From positions 1 through 64,000 of the forward strand of contig JAPCJI010000006.1 of assembly GCA_027887005.1 (NCBI GenBank): a stretch of 64,000 nucleotides of DNA, read 5' to 3'. The notes below the pieces were generated by a model. That model was not told the DNA's origin and ran no database searches. It saw nothing but the letters and a program-made list of their open reading frames with translations. The position numbers and the translations under genes are program-made. This DNA is from Nitrososphaerota archaeon (GTDB lineage: Archaea; Thermoproteota; Nitrososphaeria; Nitrososphaerales; Gagatemarchaeaceae). Positions 8,743 through 18,965 of this stretch are shown piece by piece (positions within the stretch are counted from its first letter, which is position 1; every line of letters starts with the position of its first letter).

Positions 8743-9756
8743 TTAATCGTTGGCGCTGAAGAGGTCGGCGTCCTTCCCCACCCACCTGCCCATGACTGCT
8801 TCTGCTTTCTTTGCCCCCAGTCCGCCGTGGACGATGGCCTCTATGGCCCGCGCCAGAGGAAGTGGGTCGTCGCCGGGAGGGTAGAGAAGGTTCCTCCCGA
8901 GCAGGACCCCCCTTACGTTCGGGCCAGCCTTCATGGCATATTCTATTTCGCGGAGGAGCCCTGTCACGTCGTCTCCCGCTTCCCCACCGAGGAGGAGAAT
9001 GGGAAGGGTGGTTGAGCCCGCGACCTTGTCGAAGCCCTCGCAGTAGGGGAGCTTCAGCCAGACTCCGGACGAGGAGTTCCCGAGCCCGCTGACCACGCCG
9101 ACGAGCTTCTGAAGCTTCCCCGCGTCCCTTTCAAGTTCCACCTTCCCGCCAGAGTTCTTCACAGGGAGCGGCTCCACAAAGATTGGAATCCTCCTCGCGA
9201 CGCATTCGCGGACCAGCTGGACACAGTACCCCAGAGCGGCTGCCGAGTCGCGACTCTCAGGGTCGAACCTAAGGAGGAACTTTGCCCCGTCCAGCCGCAT
9301 CTCCACGATTCCGTCGACGTCGTACCCTGTGACTCTGTCGTCAAGCTCGAACGCAGATCCGGCTACTCCGCCGCGGTTGACGCTGCCTATGACCAGCTTA
9401 CCGTCCATGAACCGACGCCCCTTTGAGAAGTGCTGGATCAGGTTCATTTCATCGAAAACGTCTGCTGTCGCGAGGAGCCCGTCGAAGGTGGAGCAGGCCA
9501 TGACCCTCAGGACCCTGGAGAGGAACTCATGCCTGTCGGCCATCCTCAGCTGGTCTTCCCTGATCCGGGTCACCATCCGGCCAGGATGGTCCGCCGCCAG
9601 CAGAGTCAGCTTCCCGTCCTTGGTAAGTGCGCGCCTCCTGACCCTCTTTGACGCGAGCCTGATTGGGAGTCCAGGGTCGCCCACCCTCGAATCCGCAGCT
9701 CGGGCGTAGAGCTCCTGGGGGAGGAACTCAAGAGCAGCGAACCGTGTTCCACGCAC
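8743..9756 (-). CDS. TIM-barrel aldolase, likely DKGP aldolase (IolJ role)
   Basis: A 337-residue (beta/alpha)8-type protein resembling the DeoC/LacD/Cgl0158-like group found in actinobacterial inositol clusters and the C-terminal domain fused to many bacterial IolC proteins. Visible strands include LLAADHPGRM, GLLATADVFDEM and a Lys-containing GAKFLLRFDPES, where a Schiff-base Lys would be expected in class I aldolases. The position as first gene of the aldolase-iolD-iolC-iolB unit makes cleavage of 2-deoxy-5-keto-gluconate 6-phosphate to DHAP and malonate semialdehyde the best guess. There is no classical class II IolJ in the window. GTG start with GGAG five bases upstream. Confidence 0.75.
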   Translation of the reverse strand: MRGTRFAALEFLPQELYARAADSRVGDPGLPIRLASKRVRRRALTKDGKLTLLAADHPGRMVTRIREDQLRMADRHEFLSRVLRVMACSTFDGLLATADVFDEMNLIQHFSKGRRFMDGKLVIGSVNRGGVAGSAFELDDRVTGYDVDGIVEMRLDGAKFLLRFDPESRDSAAALGYCVQLVRECVARRIPIFVEPLPVKNSGGKVELERDAGKLQKLVGVVSGLGNSSSGVWLKLPYCEGFDKVAGSTTLPILLLGGEAGDDVTGLLREIEYAMKAGPNVRGVLLGRNLLYPPGDDPLPLARAIEAIVHGGLGAKKAEAVMGRWVGKDADLFSAND

Positions 9757-9779
9757 CTTCTCCCGACCTCCGGAGGGGC

Positions 9780-9788
9780 TTTAGAACT
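9780..9788 (-). promoter_or_regulatory. Likely TATA box of the iol minus-strand unit
   Basis: On the minus strand a TTCTAAAGC element lies about 28 bp before the GTG of the aldolase gene. It shares a short intergenic region with the importer promoter on the plus strand, so one regulator could control both directions. Confidence 0.4.
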
Positions 9789-9842
9789 TAGCGGGTTGTC
9801 GAGCCGTGTTTCATGCAAACTCCCCTATCTGGCGAACAATCC

Positions 9843-9850
9843 TTTTCTAT
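9843..9850 (+). promoter_or_regulatory. TATA box for the oppBCDF-like operon
   Basis: TTTTCTAT centred 28 bp before GTG 9875. This spacing is one reason for placing the start of the first permease at 9875 rather than at the upstream GTG 9806. Confidence 0.45.
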
Positions 9851-9874
9851 GCGGGTGGGGCCTCGGCTGGCTCT

Positions 9875-10900
9875 GTGAACCTGCTTAGGTTCGTCCTGAG
9901 GCGCCTCGGATTCGCAGTCTTCGTCCTCTTCTCCGTCCTCACCCTGACGTTCGCACTGTCGCACCTCATACCCGGAAACGTGCTGCAGGCGTGGCTGGGG
10001 AAGGCGGCCGCCCTCTACCCGAACCTCGCCCAGGCCTACGCCCAGAAGTACCACCTCAACGACCCGGTCATCGTCCAGTACTTCTACTACCTTGCCGGAA
10101 TGCTCCAGGGTAATCTCGGGATCTCCCCGTCTAGGGGGTTCGTCCCGGTCTCGACTGTAATCGTCCAGACGCTCCCTCTGACCCTGCAGATAGTCTTCTT
10201 CTCGTTCATCCTCTGTGTCGTCATTGGGCTCGTCCTGGGGGTCCTGGCGGCGAGGTATCACTCCACCTGGGTCGACAAGCTGATACGGATCGTCTACCTC
10301 GGGGGATATTCATCGCCGCCATACTTCATCGGGATCTTGATTCTCGTCCTAGGGTCCCTGTACCTGCGCTTGCTTCCGACGGGACAGGCCTACGATCCCC
10401 TGCTCGTCACGCCCCCGTCCGCGATAACAGGGTTCCCGCTCTTCGACTCCCTCCTCGAGGGCAACTTCGCCTTCTTCGAGAACGGTTTCATCCACCTGAT
10501 TCTCCCAAGCCTGACCCTCGCCCTCGTGACCTTCGGCGTGATCACCCGAGTCACCAGGAGCTCTCTTCTGGAGGTGATGCAGACAGATTACATCAGGACT
10601 GCCAGGTCCAAGGGCCTTGACGAGAACTCGATCTTCTATCGCCACGCCCTTCCCAACGCCTCGGTCTCGCTTATCACCGTCTCATCACTGGTGATGACCT
10701 TCCTTTTGACCGGGTCGGTCTTCGTCGAGTATCTCTTCAACTATCCTGGGATGGGCCAGTACGCCTTCTACGCCCTGCTCGGGCAGGACTACCCCGCGAT
10801 CATGGCGACGGTCTTCGTCTTTGCGGCCCTGATTGTCACGACGAACCTGGTGGCCGACCTGCTGTACGCCTACGTCGACCCGGAGATTCGGCTTGGATAG
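9875..10900 (+). CDS. ABC importer permease, OppB/DppB type
   Basis: Membrane permease of an oligopeptide-type (family 5) ABC importer. From GTG 9875 the protein starts NLLRFVLRRLGFAVFVLF, as in DppB proteins, with an N-terminal helix, a large external loop and five further helices. The EAA loop that contacts the ATPase is visible (TDYIRTARSKGLDENSIFYRHALPNA). Divergent from the inositol gene unit and followed by oppC, oppD and oppF homologues. In Sulfolobales related transporters take up di- and oligosaccharides, so the substrate need not be a peptide; inositol or an inositol derivative is inferred from the neighbours. Confidence 0.88.
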   Translation: MNLLRFVLRRLGFAVFVLFSVLTLTFALSHLIPGNVLQAWLGKAAALYPNLAQAYAQKYHLNDPVIVQYFYYLAGMLQGNLGISPSRGFVPVSTVIVQTLPLTLQIVFFSFILCVVIGLVLGVLAARYHSTWVDKLIRIVYLGGYSSPPYFIGILILVLGSLYLRLLPTGQAYDPLLVTPPSAITGFPLFDSLLEGNFAFFENGFIHLILPSLTLALVTFGVITRVTRSSLLEVMQTDYIRTARSKGLDENSIFYRHALPNASVSLITVSSLVMTFLLTGSVFVEYLFNYPGMGQYAFYALLGQDYPAIMATVFVFAALIVTTNLVADLLYAYVDPEIRLG

Positions 10901-11795
10901 CGTCACTCCGGCGAGGCGTTCGACGTCGTCATCACTCACTGCGGGCTTGCGTAGCGCGCTGAGAACTATGACCAGGAACAAAGAATCCATCGCCGGACTC
11001 GTCATCGTCCTCGCCTTCGTCGTCACGGCCGTCGTGGTCCAGGCTGCAAGCTTCCTGAACGTCCAGGTGACGCCCTACGCGCCCAACCCCCCACCCGACC
11101 AGGTCAGCGCCACCTTCCTCCCTCCTTCCATCGCTCATCTCTTCGGAACCGACAACCTCGGGAGGGACCTGTTCAGCCGGGTCGTCTCGGCGACCCCCTA
11201 TGACTTCATGGTCGGCTTCATCGTGGTCGGGTCGGCTGTGCTCGTGGGCGCGCTCCTCGGCGGCTACGCGGGCCTTCGGGGAGGGATCCTCGACGAACTG
11301 CTGATGCGCTTCACTGATGTCTTCTTCGCCATGCCCGTCCTCCTGATCGCCATGGTGGTGGGGGCGATCCTTGGCGGGGGAATAACGAACATGATGATTG
11401 CCATGATGGTAGTGTGGTGGCCCCCCTATGCAAGACTCGCGAGAGGGGAGGCCCTGAAGGTGGCCCATCAGAACTACATCGAGGCAGCACGCCTCTCGGG
11501 ACAGAAGCCCAGGCGGATGCTTCTGAGGCACGTCCTGCCCAACATCTCCGGGACGATGCTGGTCTACTCCACGCTGGACGTGGGCACCGTGATCCTCGTC
11601 TACTCCGGCCTGACCTTCCTTGGCCTCGGAAACAAGCCCCCGGCCCCCGACTGGGGACAGATGGTCGCCGCCTACCACGACTTCGCCCTGAGCGCCCCCT
11701 GGCTCGCAGTCATCCCTGGCCTCGTCATCTCGCTGGGCGTCGTCGGGTTCAGCCTCCTCGGGGACGGGATCAAGGAGACTCTGGGGGTCAGATAG
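10893..11795 (+). CDS. ABC importer permease, OppC/DppC type
   Basis: Second permease of the importer, about 300 residues with six predicted helices. The family marks HLFGTDNLGRDLFSRV (about residue 75) and the EAA loop NYIEAARLSGQKPRRMLLRHVLPN are present. Start chosen at TTG 10893, which overlaps the oppB stop and keeps the cytoplasmic arginine-rich segment usual before the first helix; ATG 10968 would give a protein 25 residues shorter. Same operon as the genes on either side. Confidence 0.88.
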   Translation: MDSVTPARRSTSSSLTAGLRSALRTMTRNKESIAGLVIVLAFVVTAVVVQAASFLNVQVTPYAPNPPPDQVSATFLPPSIAHLFGTDNLGRDLFSRVVSATPYDFMVGFIVVGSAVLVGALLGGYAGLRGGILDELLMRFTDVFFAMPVLLIAMVVGAILGGGITNMMIAMMVVWWPPYARLARGEALKVAHQNYIEAARLSGQKPRRMLLRHVLPNISGTMLVYSTLDVGTVILVYSGLTFLGLGNKPPAPDWGQMVAAYHDFALSAPWLAVIPGLVISLGVVGFSLLGDGIKETLGVR

Positions 11796-11796
11796 G

Positions 11797-12811
<1,015 letters not shown>

Positions 12812-12822
<11 letters not shown>

Positions 12823-13846
12823 GGTTCTCCTCCGGACGGTCAGCCTGAAAAAGCACTTCAAGACGACCAGGGGCCTCAACCCCCTCTCAAGGTCCAAGGA
12901 AAGGGTCGTGAAGGCCGTCGACGGAGTCTCCCTATCCATCGAGCAGGGCAAGACTTTGGCCGTCGTCGGCGAGTCCGGCTGCGGGAAGACGACCCTTGCC
13001 CGGACCCTGGCTCTGCTCGTCGAGCCGACGGGAGGCGAGATACACTTCGACGGTCAAAGGATTGACGGAAAGGGGGTCAACAGGAGAGAAGTGTACAGGA
13101 AGCTCCAGATGGTCTTCCAGGACCCCGACTCGTCTCTCGACCCGCGCATGAAGATCGCAGATTCCATCGCCGAGCCGCTGCGCGGACTCACGAACCTGAA
13201 GCCCGCCGAACTGAGGGCGGCCGCTTCAGCGAGCCTCGCCGCGGTCGGACTTTCCGAGGACTTCGCCGACAGGCTTCCCAGACAGCTCAGCGGAGGGCAG
13301 AAGCAGAGAGTCGCGATCGCCAGGGCAATCTCGACGCGCCCCAAGCTCCTGATTCTTGACGAGCCCACCAGCGCCCTCGACGCGTCCGTCCAGGCGCAGA
13401 TTCTGAACCTGCTCGTAGACCTGCAGAAGAAGTTCTCCCTGTCCTACATGCTGATCACCCACAACATCGCCGTAGCCGCGTACCTCTCCGACATGATCGC
13501 GGTCATGTACGCCGGGAATCTCGCAGAGTACGGGCCGAGCTCCGTGGTTCTCCAGAAGCCAAGGCATCCCTACACACTGACGCTCATGAAGTCGGCCCCC
13601 ATGCCAGACCCCTGGAAGAGAACACTGCTGCACATCGAGATTTCAGGAGAGGTCCCCAGCGCGATCAACCCGCCGTCGGGGTGCAAGTTCCACGTGCGCT
13701 GTCCCTACGCGGAGTCAATCTGTTCGGTAACCGACCCTCCGCTTCGCGAGATCTCGGAAGACCGTTTTGTCGCCTGCCATTTTGTGGAGAAAACCGCCCA
13801 GGAATTAGGTCGTCCTCCAACCGATGACCCTAATCGCCACGCTTAA
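12812..13846 (+). CDS. ABC importer ATPase, OppF/DppF type
   Basis: Second ATPase subunit, 344 residues, starting at ATG 12812 inside the end of oppD. Walker A GESGCGKTT, Q-loop FQDPDSSLDP, signature LSGGQKQRV, Walker B LLILDEPTSALD and a slightly altered H-loop (THNIAV) are visible, together with the C-terminal Cys segment CKFHVRCPYAESIC. With OppD it forms the ATPase heterodimer. Its stop codon lies in the TATA box of the following binding-protein gene. Confidence 0.93.
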
Positions 13847-13850
13847 ATAG
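13842..13850 (+). promoter_or_regulatory. TATA box for the binding-protein gene, overlapping the oppF stop
   Basis: CTTAAATAG, identical to the nuoA box, with its TAA serving as the oppF stop codon. It is centred about 32 bp before TTG 13878. A separate promoter would allow more binding protein than membrane parts. Confidence 0.6.
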
Positions 13851-13877
13851 CAATCTTGAAGGATTTGTGTAAGCAGA

Positions 13878-15797
13878 TTGCAATTTTCTACTAGTTCCAG
13901 AGCTGCTGTCGGTCGCACAGTATTGGTCGGCGTCGTAGTAATCCTCATCTTACTTTCGGGGGGTGCCGCATACTTCCTGGGGTACTTCGGGACGGGGAGC
14001 AAGACGACGACCCCGACGACCACGACTACCACTACGAGTGGCATAACGAGGGACACCCTGACCATTGACGACGTATTCTGGCCCGCAGGGGACCTCAACC
14101 AGCTCAACGCCCTAGGCGAGATTCCGTACCCGAACTGGCTGACGTACACAGTCTACCAGCCGATGATTACGGTCGACCCGAACGCGCTTTACAACCAGGG
14201 GGCGCTGAACTACAAGCCGGCCCTTGCCGACGTCTGGACTCAGTCGTCGGACGGAAGGACCTACACCTTCCACCTGAGGCCCGGCGTCACCTTCTCGGAC
14301 GGCAACCCGGTGAATGCCTACCAGGTTTGGGCCGAGATGTACGGATTCTACTACCTCTCCGGTAACAGCTCTTCGTTCCTCGAGTCGTACAACGTCTTCG
14401 ACTTCTCAAACGTGCACTTCGGTCCGGCGACGATTCAAATGATCAACCAGACCGGCCTGATCAACCCATCCTCCTCGGTCATCACGATGATGCAGAACAC
14501 TAATTGGCCGATCTATGTGACGAACTCGAGCACAATAGTGTTCCACCTGGCCGCGCCCTTCAACTTCTTCCCCGGAACTCTCATAGTCTACATCGGCCTA
14601 ATCTTCGACACACAGTGGCTACTGGACCACGGCGGTTGGGGCACTCCGGCGCAATACAACACCTACTTCAACCAACACCCAATTCCGGGGACAGGGCCAT
14701 ACACCGTAACCCAGGTCCAAGAGAATGCATTCGTAAAGTTCCAGCAGAACTCCAACTACTGGGGCAATAGCCTGACAGCCGCACAGATCGCCGCCGACCC
14801 GTACCTCGACCCCGGGCACGCAAAGACAGTAGTTGTAAACGCCAACTTCGACGACGTTTCGAGGTTCACGGACCTCTCCACTGGCAAGGCCCAGATCGCA
14901 GGCATCCTGAGCCAAGACTACGGTCAGATAACCAGCAACCCGAGCACCTACGGGAACTTCCTGTTCCCAGACCACTCGGCCGTGTTCGTCGGAATCGCAA
15001 TGAACACCCACAGGTCGCCAACGAACATCACCGCGGTCAGACAGGCGATTGTGAGGGCGATTAACTACACTGACATCTCGCAGAAGGTCTTCTTCGGAGG
15101 GCTTAGCCCCATGATTGGTCCCGAATACCCGGTATTCAGCCAGTTCTACGGCCTTGGAGGCGCTTCTCCGTACCAGTACAACCTGGCGGCAGCGCAGACC
15201 ATACTCACAAACGCAGGCATCGACCCGCACAACCTTCCTGCCATGGAATTCAGGGTAGTCCAGGGCTGTGACTACTGCAACACAGCCGCCCAGATCGTAC
15301 AGAGCGACCTGCAGCAGTTGGGCTTCAAGGTCAACATCATCGTGACCCCGTCCACGTCCTACGCCTACCCGCTTACGGGGGGCACGGAATCCTACTCTTC
15401 GGCTCTTAACGTCTCCCAGTCAATCTCCCAATTGACCTGGTTCGGAACTGGAACCTTCGCACCGGCAGCTGACACGCCCGCAGACAGTTGGCTCCTGTTC
15501 GTCAACAATCAGACTTCGTCGAACAACTGGGCCATCTACACGAACCCGACCGTCCAGAAATGCGTGAACGGATTCACCACCATATCGGATGCGACACAGC
15601 TCGTTAACCTCTGTACGGCGGCCTACAGCCAGGTATACACCGACGCGCCGTACATCTGGCTGGGGACGATCAAGCCCTTCTTCGGTGCAGGCTCCCTTGC
15701 CTGGCAGAAGAGCGTGGTCAGCGGCTTCTATGTGGACCCAGTGTTCAGCGGCCAGTCTTCCACCGCGGTCTTCAACACAGTGACGTTCAACAGCTAG
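13878..15797 (+). CDS. Family 5 extracellular solute-binding protein, membrane-anchored
   Basis: A 639-residue substrate-binding protein of the importer. Residues about 13-35 form one hydrophobic segment, followed by a Thr-rich linker (about residues 44-55), a common archaeal way of tethering a binding protein to the membrane outside the cell. The mature part shows family 5 features: LADVWTQSSDGRTYTFHLRPGVTFSDGNPV and TGPYTVTQV. Many predicted N-glycosylation sequons (for example GNSSS, TNSST) fit an exported archaeal protein. TTG start without a clear Shine-Dalgarno. Substrate unknown; inositol or a derivative is inferred from the flanking iol genes. Confidence 0.88.
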   Translation: MQFSTSSRAAVGRTVLVGVVVILILLSGGAAYFLGYFGTGSKTTTPTTTTTTTSGITRDTLTIDDVFWPAGDLNQLNALGEIPYPNWLTYTVYQPMITVDPNALYNQGALNYKPALADVWTQSSDGRTYTFHLRPGVTFSDGNPVNAYQVWAEMYGFYYLSGNSSSFLESYNVFDFSNVHFGPATIQMINQTGLINPSSSVITMMQNTNWPIYVTNSSTIVFHLAAPFNFFPGTLIVYIGLIFDTQWLLDHGGWGTPAQYNTYFNQHPIPGTGPYTVTQVQENAFVKFQQNSNYWGNSLTAAQIAADPYLDPGHAKTVVVNANFDDVSRFTDLSTGKAQIAGILSQDYGQITSNPSTYGNFLFPDHSAVFVGIAMNTHRSPTNITAVRQAIVRAINYTDISQKVFFGGLSPMIGPEYPVFSQFYGLGGASPYQYNLAAAQTILTNAGIDPHNLPAMEFRVVQGCDYCNTAAQIVQSDLQQLGFKVNIIVTPSTSYAYPLTGGTESYSSALNVSQSISQLTWFGTGTFAPAADTPADSWLLFVNNQTSSNNWAIYTNPTVQKCVNGFTTISDATQLVNLCTAAYSQVYTDAPYIWLGTIKPFFGAGSLAWQKSVVSGFYVDPVFSGQSSTAVFNTVTFNS

Positions 15798-15834
15798 GCT
15801 CGATTGGTCCGGACAGTCAGCAGGTTCTCCACAA

Positions 15835-16581
15835 ATGAAACTATCATGTAGTGCCATAGCCTGGGGTCAGATCAAGGACGTTCCCACATTCCGGAGTGTC
15901 TGCCGCTCCATCAAGGACGCGGGGTACACCGGGGTCGGAATAGAGTACAACCTCCTTCCGGAAGAGATGATGAAGAAGCCCGAACTCGTCAGAGAGCTCG
16001 CAACCGAAGCCGGTCTTGCCGTCCCGTCGATGGCGATAAACGAGAACACCCCCTATCAGGCCGAGGCCGCGGCAAGGATGGGCGCCGAGTCGGGGTGGCT
16101 CTGCCTTTTCGAGAAAGACGCCGCCGGGGCAGCCGCGGTCACCCAGATGCACCTCAGGGAGTTCGGGAAGAGAGGACTCAAGGTCGCTCTTCACCCGCAC
16201 GTGAGGAGCAACGTCGAATCAGATGCACAGCTCGACGACCTGATCGAGCGGTGCAGGCCGGCGACCGTGGACGTCTGCTTCGATTCGGCGCATCAGAAGG
16301 CGCTGAACATGGACCTCCCGAGGTTCATCCGGAAGTACAAGGACAGGATGGCCCTCATACACCTGAAAGACCTGAGGGCGATGGTCCCTCCGGAAAAGAT
16401 AGACTACGACCACGACTTCGTGGACCTGGGGGAAGGGGTCGTAGACTTCCGCGCCGTGATGGACACCCTCAAGGAGGTCAAGTACGGAGGTTGGCTCATG
16501 CTCGAGGTCGACTTCGCCCACAAGATAACCGTGGAAGAGTCCGTCATGAAGAACTTCGAGTTCCTAAGCGGCCTTATGTAA
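15835..16581 (+). CDS. iolE: Xylose isomerase-like TIM barrel, likely inosose dehydratase
   Basis: A 248-residue protein of the sugar-phosphate isomerase/epimerase (AP endonuclease 2 fold) superfamily to which IolE, IolH and IolI belong. Candidate metal ligands are the Glu of MAINENTPY, His in HPHVRSNVES, Asp-His in CFDSAHQKA, His in LIHLKDLR and the Glu of LMLEVDF. IolE converts scyllo-inosose to the trihydroxycyclohexane-dione used by IolD. The pathway would otherwise lack this step, so I favour IolE over the inosose isomerase IolI, but sequence alone does not settle it. 37 bp after the binding protein. Confidence 0.75.
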   Translation: MKLSCSAIAWGQIKDVPTFRSVCRSIKDAGYTGVGIEYNLLPEEMMKKPELVRELATEAGLAVPSMAINENTPYQAEAAARMGAESGWLCLFEKDAAGAAAVTQMHLREFGKRGLKVALHPHVRSNVESDAQLDDLIERCRPATVDVCFDSAHQKALNMDLPRFIRKYKDRMALIHLKDLRAMVPPEKIDYDHDFVDLGEGVVDFRAVMDTLKEVKYGGWLMLEVDFAHKITVEESVMKNFEFLSGLM

Positions 16582-16594
16582 GGCAGGACTGTCT

Positions 16595-17605
16595 CTAGCC
16601 CTGAGGCACGGCAACTGGTCTCCCCTGCTGGATTGATGCCCTTGCCGCCAGCCCAATCTTCAACGCCTCCTTCCCTTCCCTTATGCCCACCCTGACGTCC
16701 CCTCCCATCCTCACCCGGTCGGCGAAGTCCGCCATCTCGTCCCTGTAGGCTTGGGCCCACCTTGTAGCGTAGCTGTCGAAGAACTCGTTGCTCGTGCCCC
16801 CGCTCGTGTAGACGTGGGCAAAGGTGTTCTCACCCAAGTCGACCGACACAGCGGCCTTGGTCCCGAGGATTTCGAGCCTTGCGTCGAATCCGTAGACAGT
16901 GTTGTAGCATGCATCGACGTAGGCAAGTGCCCCGTTCGCAAGCCTCATCACCACGGTCGTGGTGTCGAAGTCCCCGTTCTTCTTCAGGTCATCGTAGACC
17001 AGCGCCTCGCCTTCGGCGTAGACCCTGACGACCTCGCTCTGTGAGAGCCACCGGACCGCATCGAAGTCATGGCTGACAGTGTCCAGGAAGATCCCGCCGC
17101 TCTTGGCGGGGTTGGTCGACCAACCCAGGATTGGACCCGGGGGGTCACGGTTGTGCTCCTTGATCAGCAACACTCTACCCAGTTCGCCGCTTTCGACTGA
17201 CTTCTTCGCCCTGAGATACGAATTGTCAAAGCGCCTCTGGTAGCCAACCTGGAACTTGATCCCTGCTCCATCGACCAACGACGCCATCCTTTCTGCCTCT
17301 TCGAGGGTCACCGAGATCGGCTTCTCGCAGAAAACGTGTTTCCTTGCCTCGGCTGCCGCCTTCGTAATGTCGAGCTTCAGGAATGGGGGCGTGCAAACGA
17401 TGACAGCGTCGACATCTGGGTCTTTGATCAGGTCGTGGTAGTCAGAATACACCTTGGCCCCTCCCGCCACCTTCTCCGCTGCCTGACGGTCGATGTCCGC
17501 GACGCCGGCGAGTCTCACGTCCTTGATGTTCTTGGTGATATTACCAGCGTGGACACGCCCGATGGCTCCGGCCCCGATGAGGCCCAGACCGACTTCTTCC
17601 CCCAT
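16595..17605 (-). CDS. iolG: Gfo/Idh/MocA oxidoreductase, likely inositol 2-dehydrogenase
   Basis: NAD(P)-dependent dehydrogenase of about 336 residues. N-terminal Rossmann motif LIGAGAIGRVHAGNI, the catalytic Lys in CEKPIS (about residue 93) and the C-terminal domain motif DTVSHDFDAVRWL with the conserved Asp and His are present. In the IolG group it oxidises myo-inositol to scyllo-inosose. The family also includes enzymes for other sugars; the surrounding iol genes support inositol. ATG 17605 chosen over GTG 17620 because it lies closer to the Rossmann strand. Converges on iolE with a 13-bp gap. Confidence 0.82.
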   Translation of the reverse strand: MGEEVGLGLIGAGAIGRVHAGNITKNIKDVRLAGVADIDRQAAEKVAGGAKVYSDYHDLIKDPDVDAVIVCTPPFLKLDITKAAAEARKHVFCEKPISVTLEEAERMASLVDGAGIKFQVGYQRRFDNSYLRAKKSVESGELGRVLLIKEHNRDPPGPILGWSTNPAKSGGIFLDTVSHDFDAVRWLSQSEVVRVYAEGEALVYDDLKKNGDFDTTTVVMRLANGALAYVDACYNTVYGFDARLEILGTKAAVSVDLGENTFAHVYTSGGTSNEFFDSYATRWAQAYRDEMADFADRVRMGGDVRVGIREGKEALKIGLAARASIQQGRPVAVPQG

Positions 17606-17664
17606 TGAATCCAGTCCCACCCGATTCGGCCTTTTAAGTTCCAGAACCTGAATCGCCGGGAGGA

Positions 17665-18933
17665 CTAGAGCACCGCAGCTGCGACCTTCTTCACCGCTGC
17701 GATGACGTCATCAACATCTGAGTCGGATAGGAGAGGGCTTACGTCAAGGTGCACCGCTCTGGACATAAGGTCGAGGGACTTCTCGTGCTCCACTATCATC
17801 TTCTTCATGTTCTTGATGATGTGCCCCCAGTGCATGAAGGTGTGCCCGTCTACGACCCGGGGGTCGTACACCACAGTCGGGTAGCCGCCGCTGGTGGTCC
17901 TGATGTTCTCGGCTACGAGCGCGTCCTTGAAGAGCCTGGCCTTGGATTTGTCTCTGACGAAGAATACGAGAGAGATTCCAGCTTCACCGTCCGGGTCGTT
18001 CGACCTTCTGAACCGGATCCCCTTCAACCCCGCAATCCCTCTTCTGATTCTCGCGTTTCTCACCCTGACGCGCTTTACGACGCCGTCGATCTTCCTGAGC
18101 TGCTCCCCTAGGATCGCAGCCGTGACCTCGTTCATTCTGTAGTTCACGCCTGGGAACGGCTCGATCTCGAATCCAAACCCCTGGCCCGAGAACTGTCTAT
18201 AGGGCGTCCCGATGTCATGGAACATCACGCACCTCTCGTACGTCCTCCTATCGTCGGTCACGAGGGCTCCCCCCTCGCCCGCCGTAATCATCTTGTTCAG
18301 CTGGAAGCTGAACGTGCCTACGTCCCCGTAGCTCCCCAGCCTCCTCTCTTTGTACGACCCCCCGGCCGCCTGGGCGACGTCTTCTATCAGGAACAGGGAG
18401 TTCCGCTTTGCGATCCTCATGAGGGTGGAAAGGTCGCACGGCACGCCCCTGGTATGCACTGCCATTATCGCCTTGGTCCTCTTGGTTATACGGCGCTCAA
18501 CGTCGGCGGGGTCGATGGTCAGGGTGTCGTTCACGTCAGCCAGAACAGGGGTCCCGCCTGCTGCCACCACAGCGTCCGGACACGCGACCCACGCGTAGGT
18601 TGGGATTATCACCTCGTCTCCCCTGCCGACCTCGAGGCCGACCATCGCGGTATGCAAAGCCGCCGTCCCCGAAGTCAGGCCCAGGGCGTATTCCCTTGCC
18701 ACATACTTGGCGAGGGCAGATTCGAATGCCCCCGTGACGTCCTTGAACTGGGGCCCGTAGAACCGGTAGAGCGATTGGCTCCTAAGAACCGACTCGACCG
18801 CTCTCATCTCCTCATCTCCTATGGCCGACCCTCCGGGATGCATCACCGGCAGCGGCTCCCTCCTCATGGGCGTACCGCCATACAGGGCGAGCTTGCTCCT
18901 TGGGCTGGGCAACGGAGTTCGGCTGGATTTCAC
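17665..18933 (-). CDS. DegT/DnrJ/EryC1 PLP aminotransferase
   Basis: A 422-residue sugar or cyclitol aminotransferase. The PLP Lys is K214 in FSFQLNKMITAGEGG and the ring-binding Asp is D185 in IEDVAQAAGG. The opening LALYGGTPMR resembles the start of the branch containing scyllo-inosose aminotransferases (StsC/BtrR-like). It is read away from iolG's direction only in the sense of being upstream on the same strand, 44 bp apart, so co-transcription is likely. A role in interconverting scyllo-inosose and scyllo-inosamine is attractive but inferred; a nucleotide-sugar role is the alternative. GTG start. Confidence 0.85.
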   Translation of the reverse strand: MKSSRTPLPSPRSKLALYGGTPMRREPLPVMHPGGSAIGDEEMRAVESVLRSQSLYRFYGPQFKDVTGAFESALAKYVAREYALGLTSGTAALHTAMVGLEVGRGDEVIIPTYAWVACPDAVVAAGGTPVLADVNDTLTIDPADVERRITKRTKAIMAVHTRGVPCDLSTLMRIAKRNSLFLIEDVAQAAGGSYKERRLGSYGDVGTFSFQLNKMITAGEGGALVTDDRRTYERCVMFHDIGTPYRQFSGQGFGFEIEPFPGVNYRMNEVTAAILGEQLRKIDGVVKRVRVRNARIRRGIAGLKGIRFRRSNDPDGEAGISLVFFVRDKSKARLFKDALVAENIRTTSGGYPTVVYDPRVVDGHTFMHWGHIIKNMKKMIVEHEKSLDLMSRAVHLDVSPLLSDSDVDDVIAAVKKVAAAVL

Positions 18934-18965
18934 TGGCTACCTTAACCTTTCCAATTCGGCTGGGA

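Noticed and set aside
7918-9015. Long open frame on the plus strand through iolD and the aldolase gene
   Set aside because: Same reason: it is antisense to two enzymes with intact motifs and gives no recognised protein.
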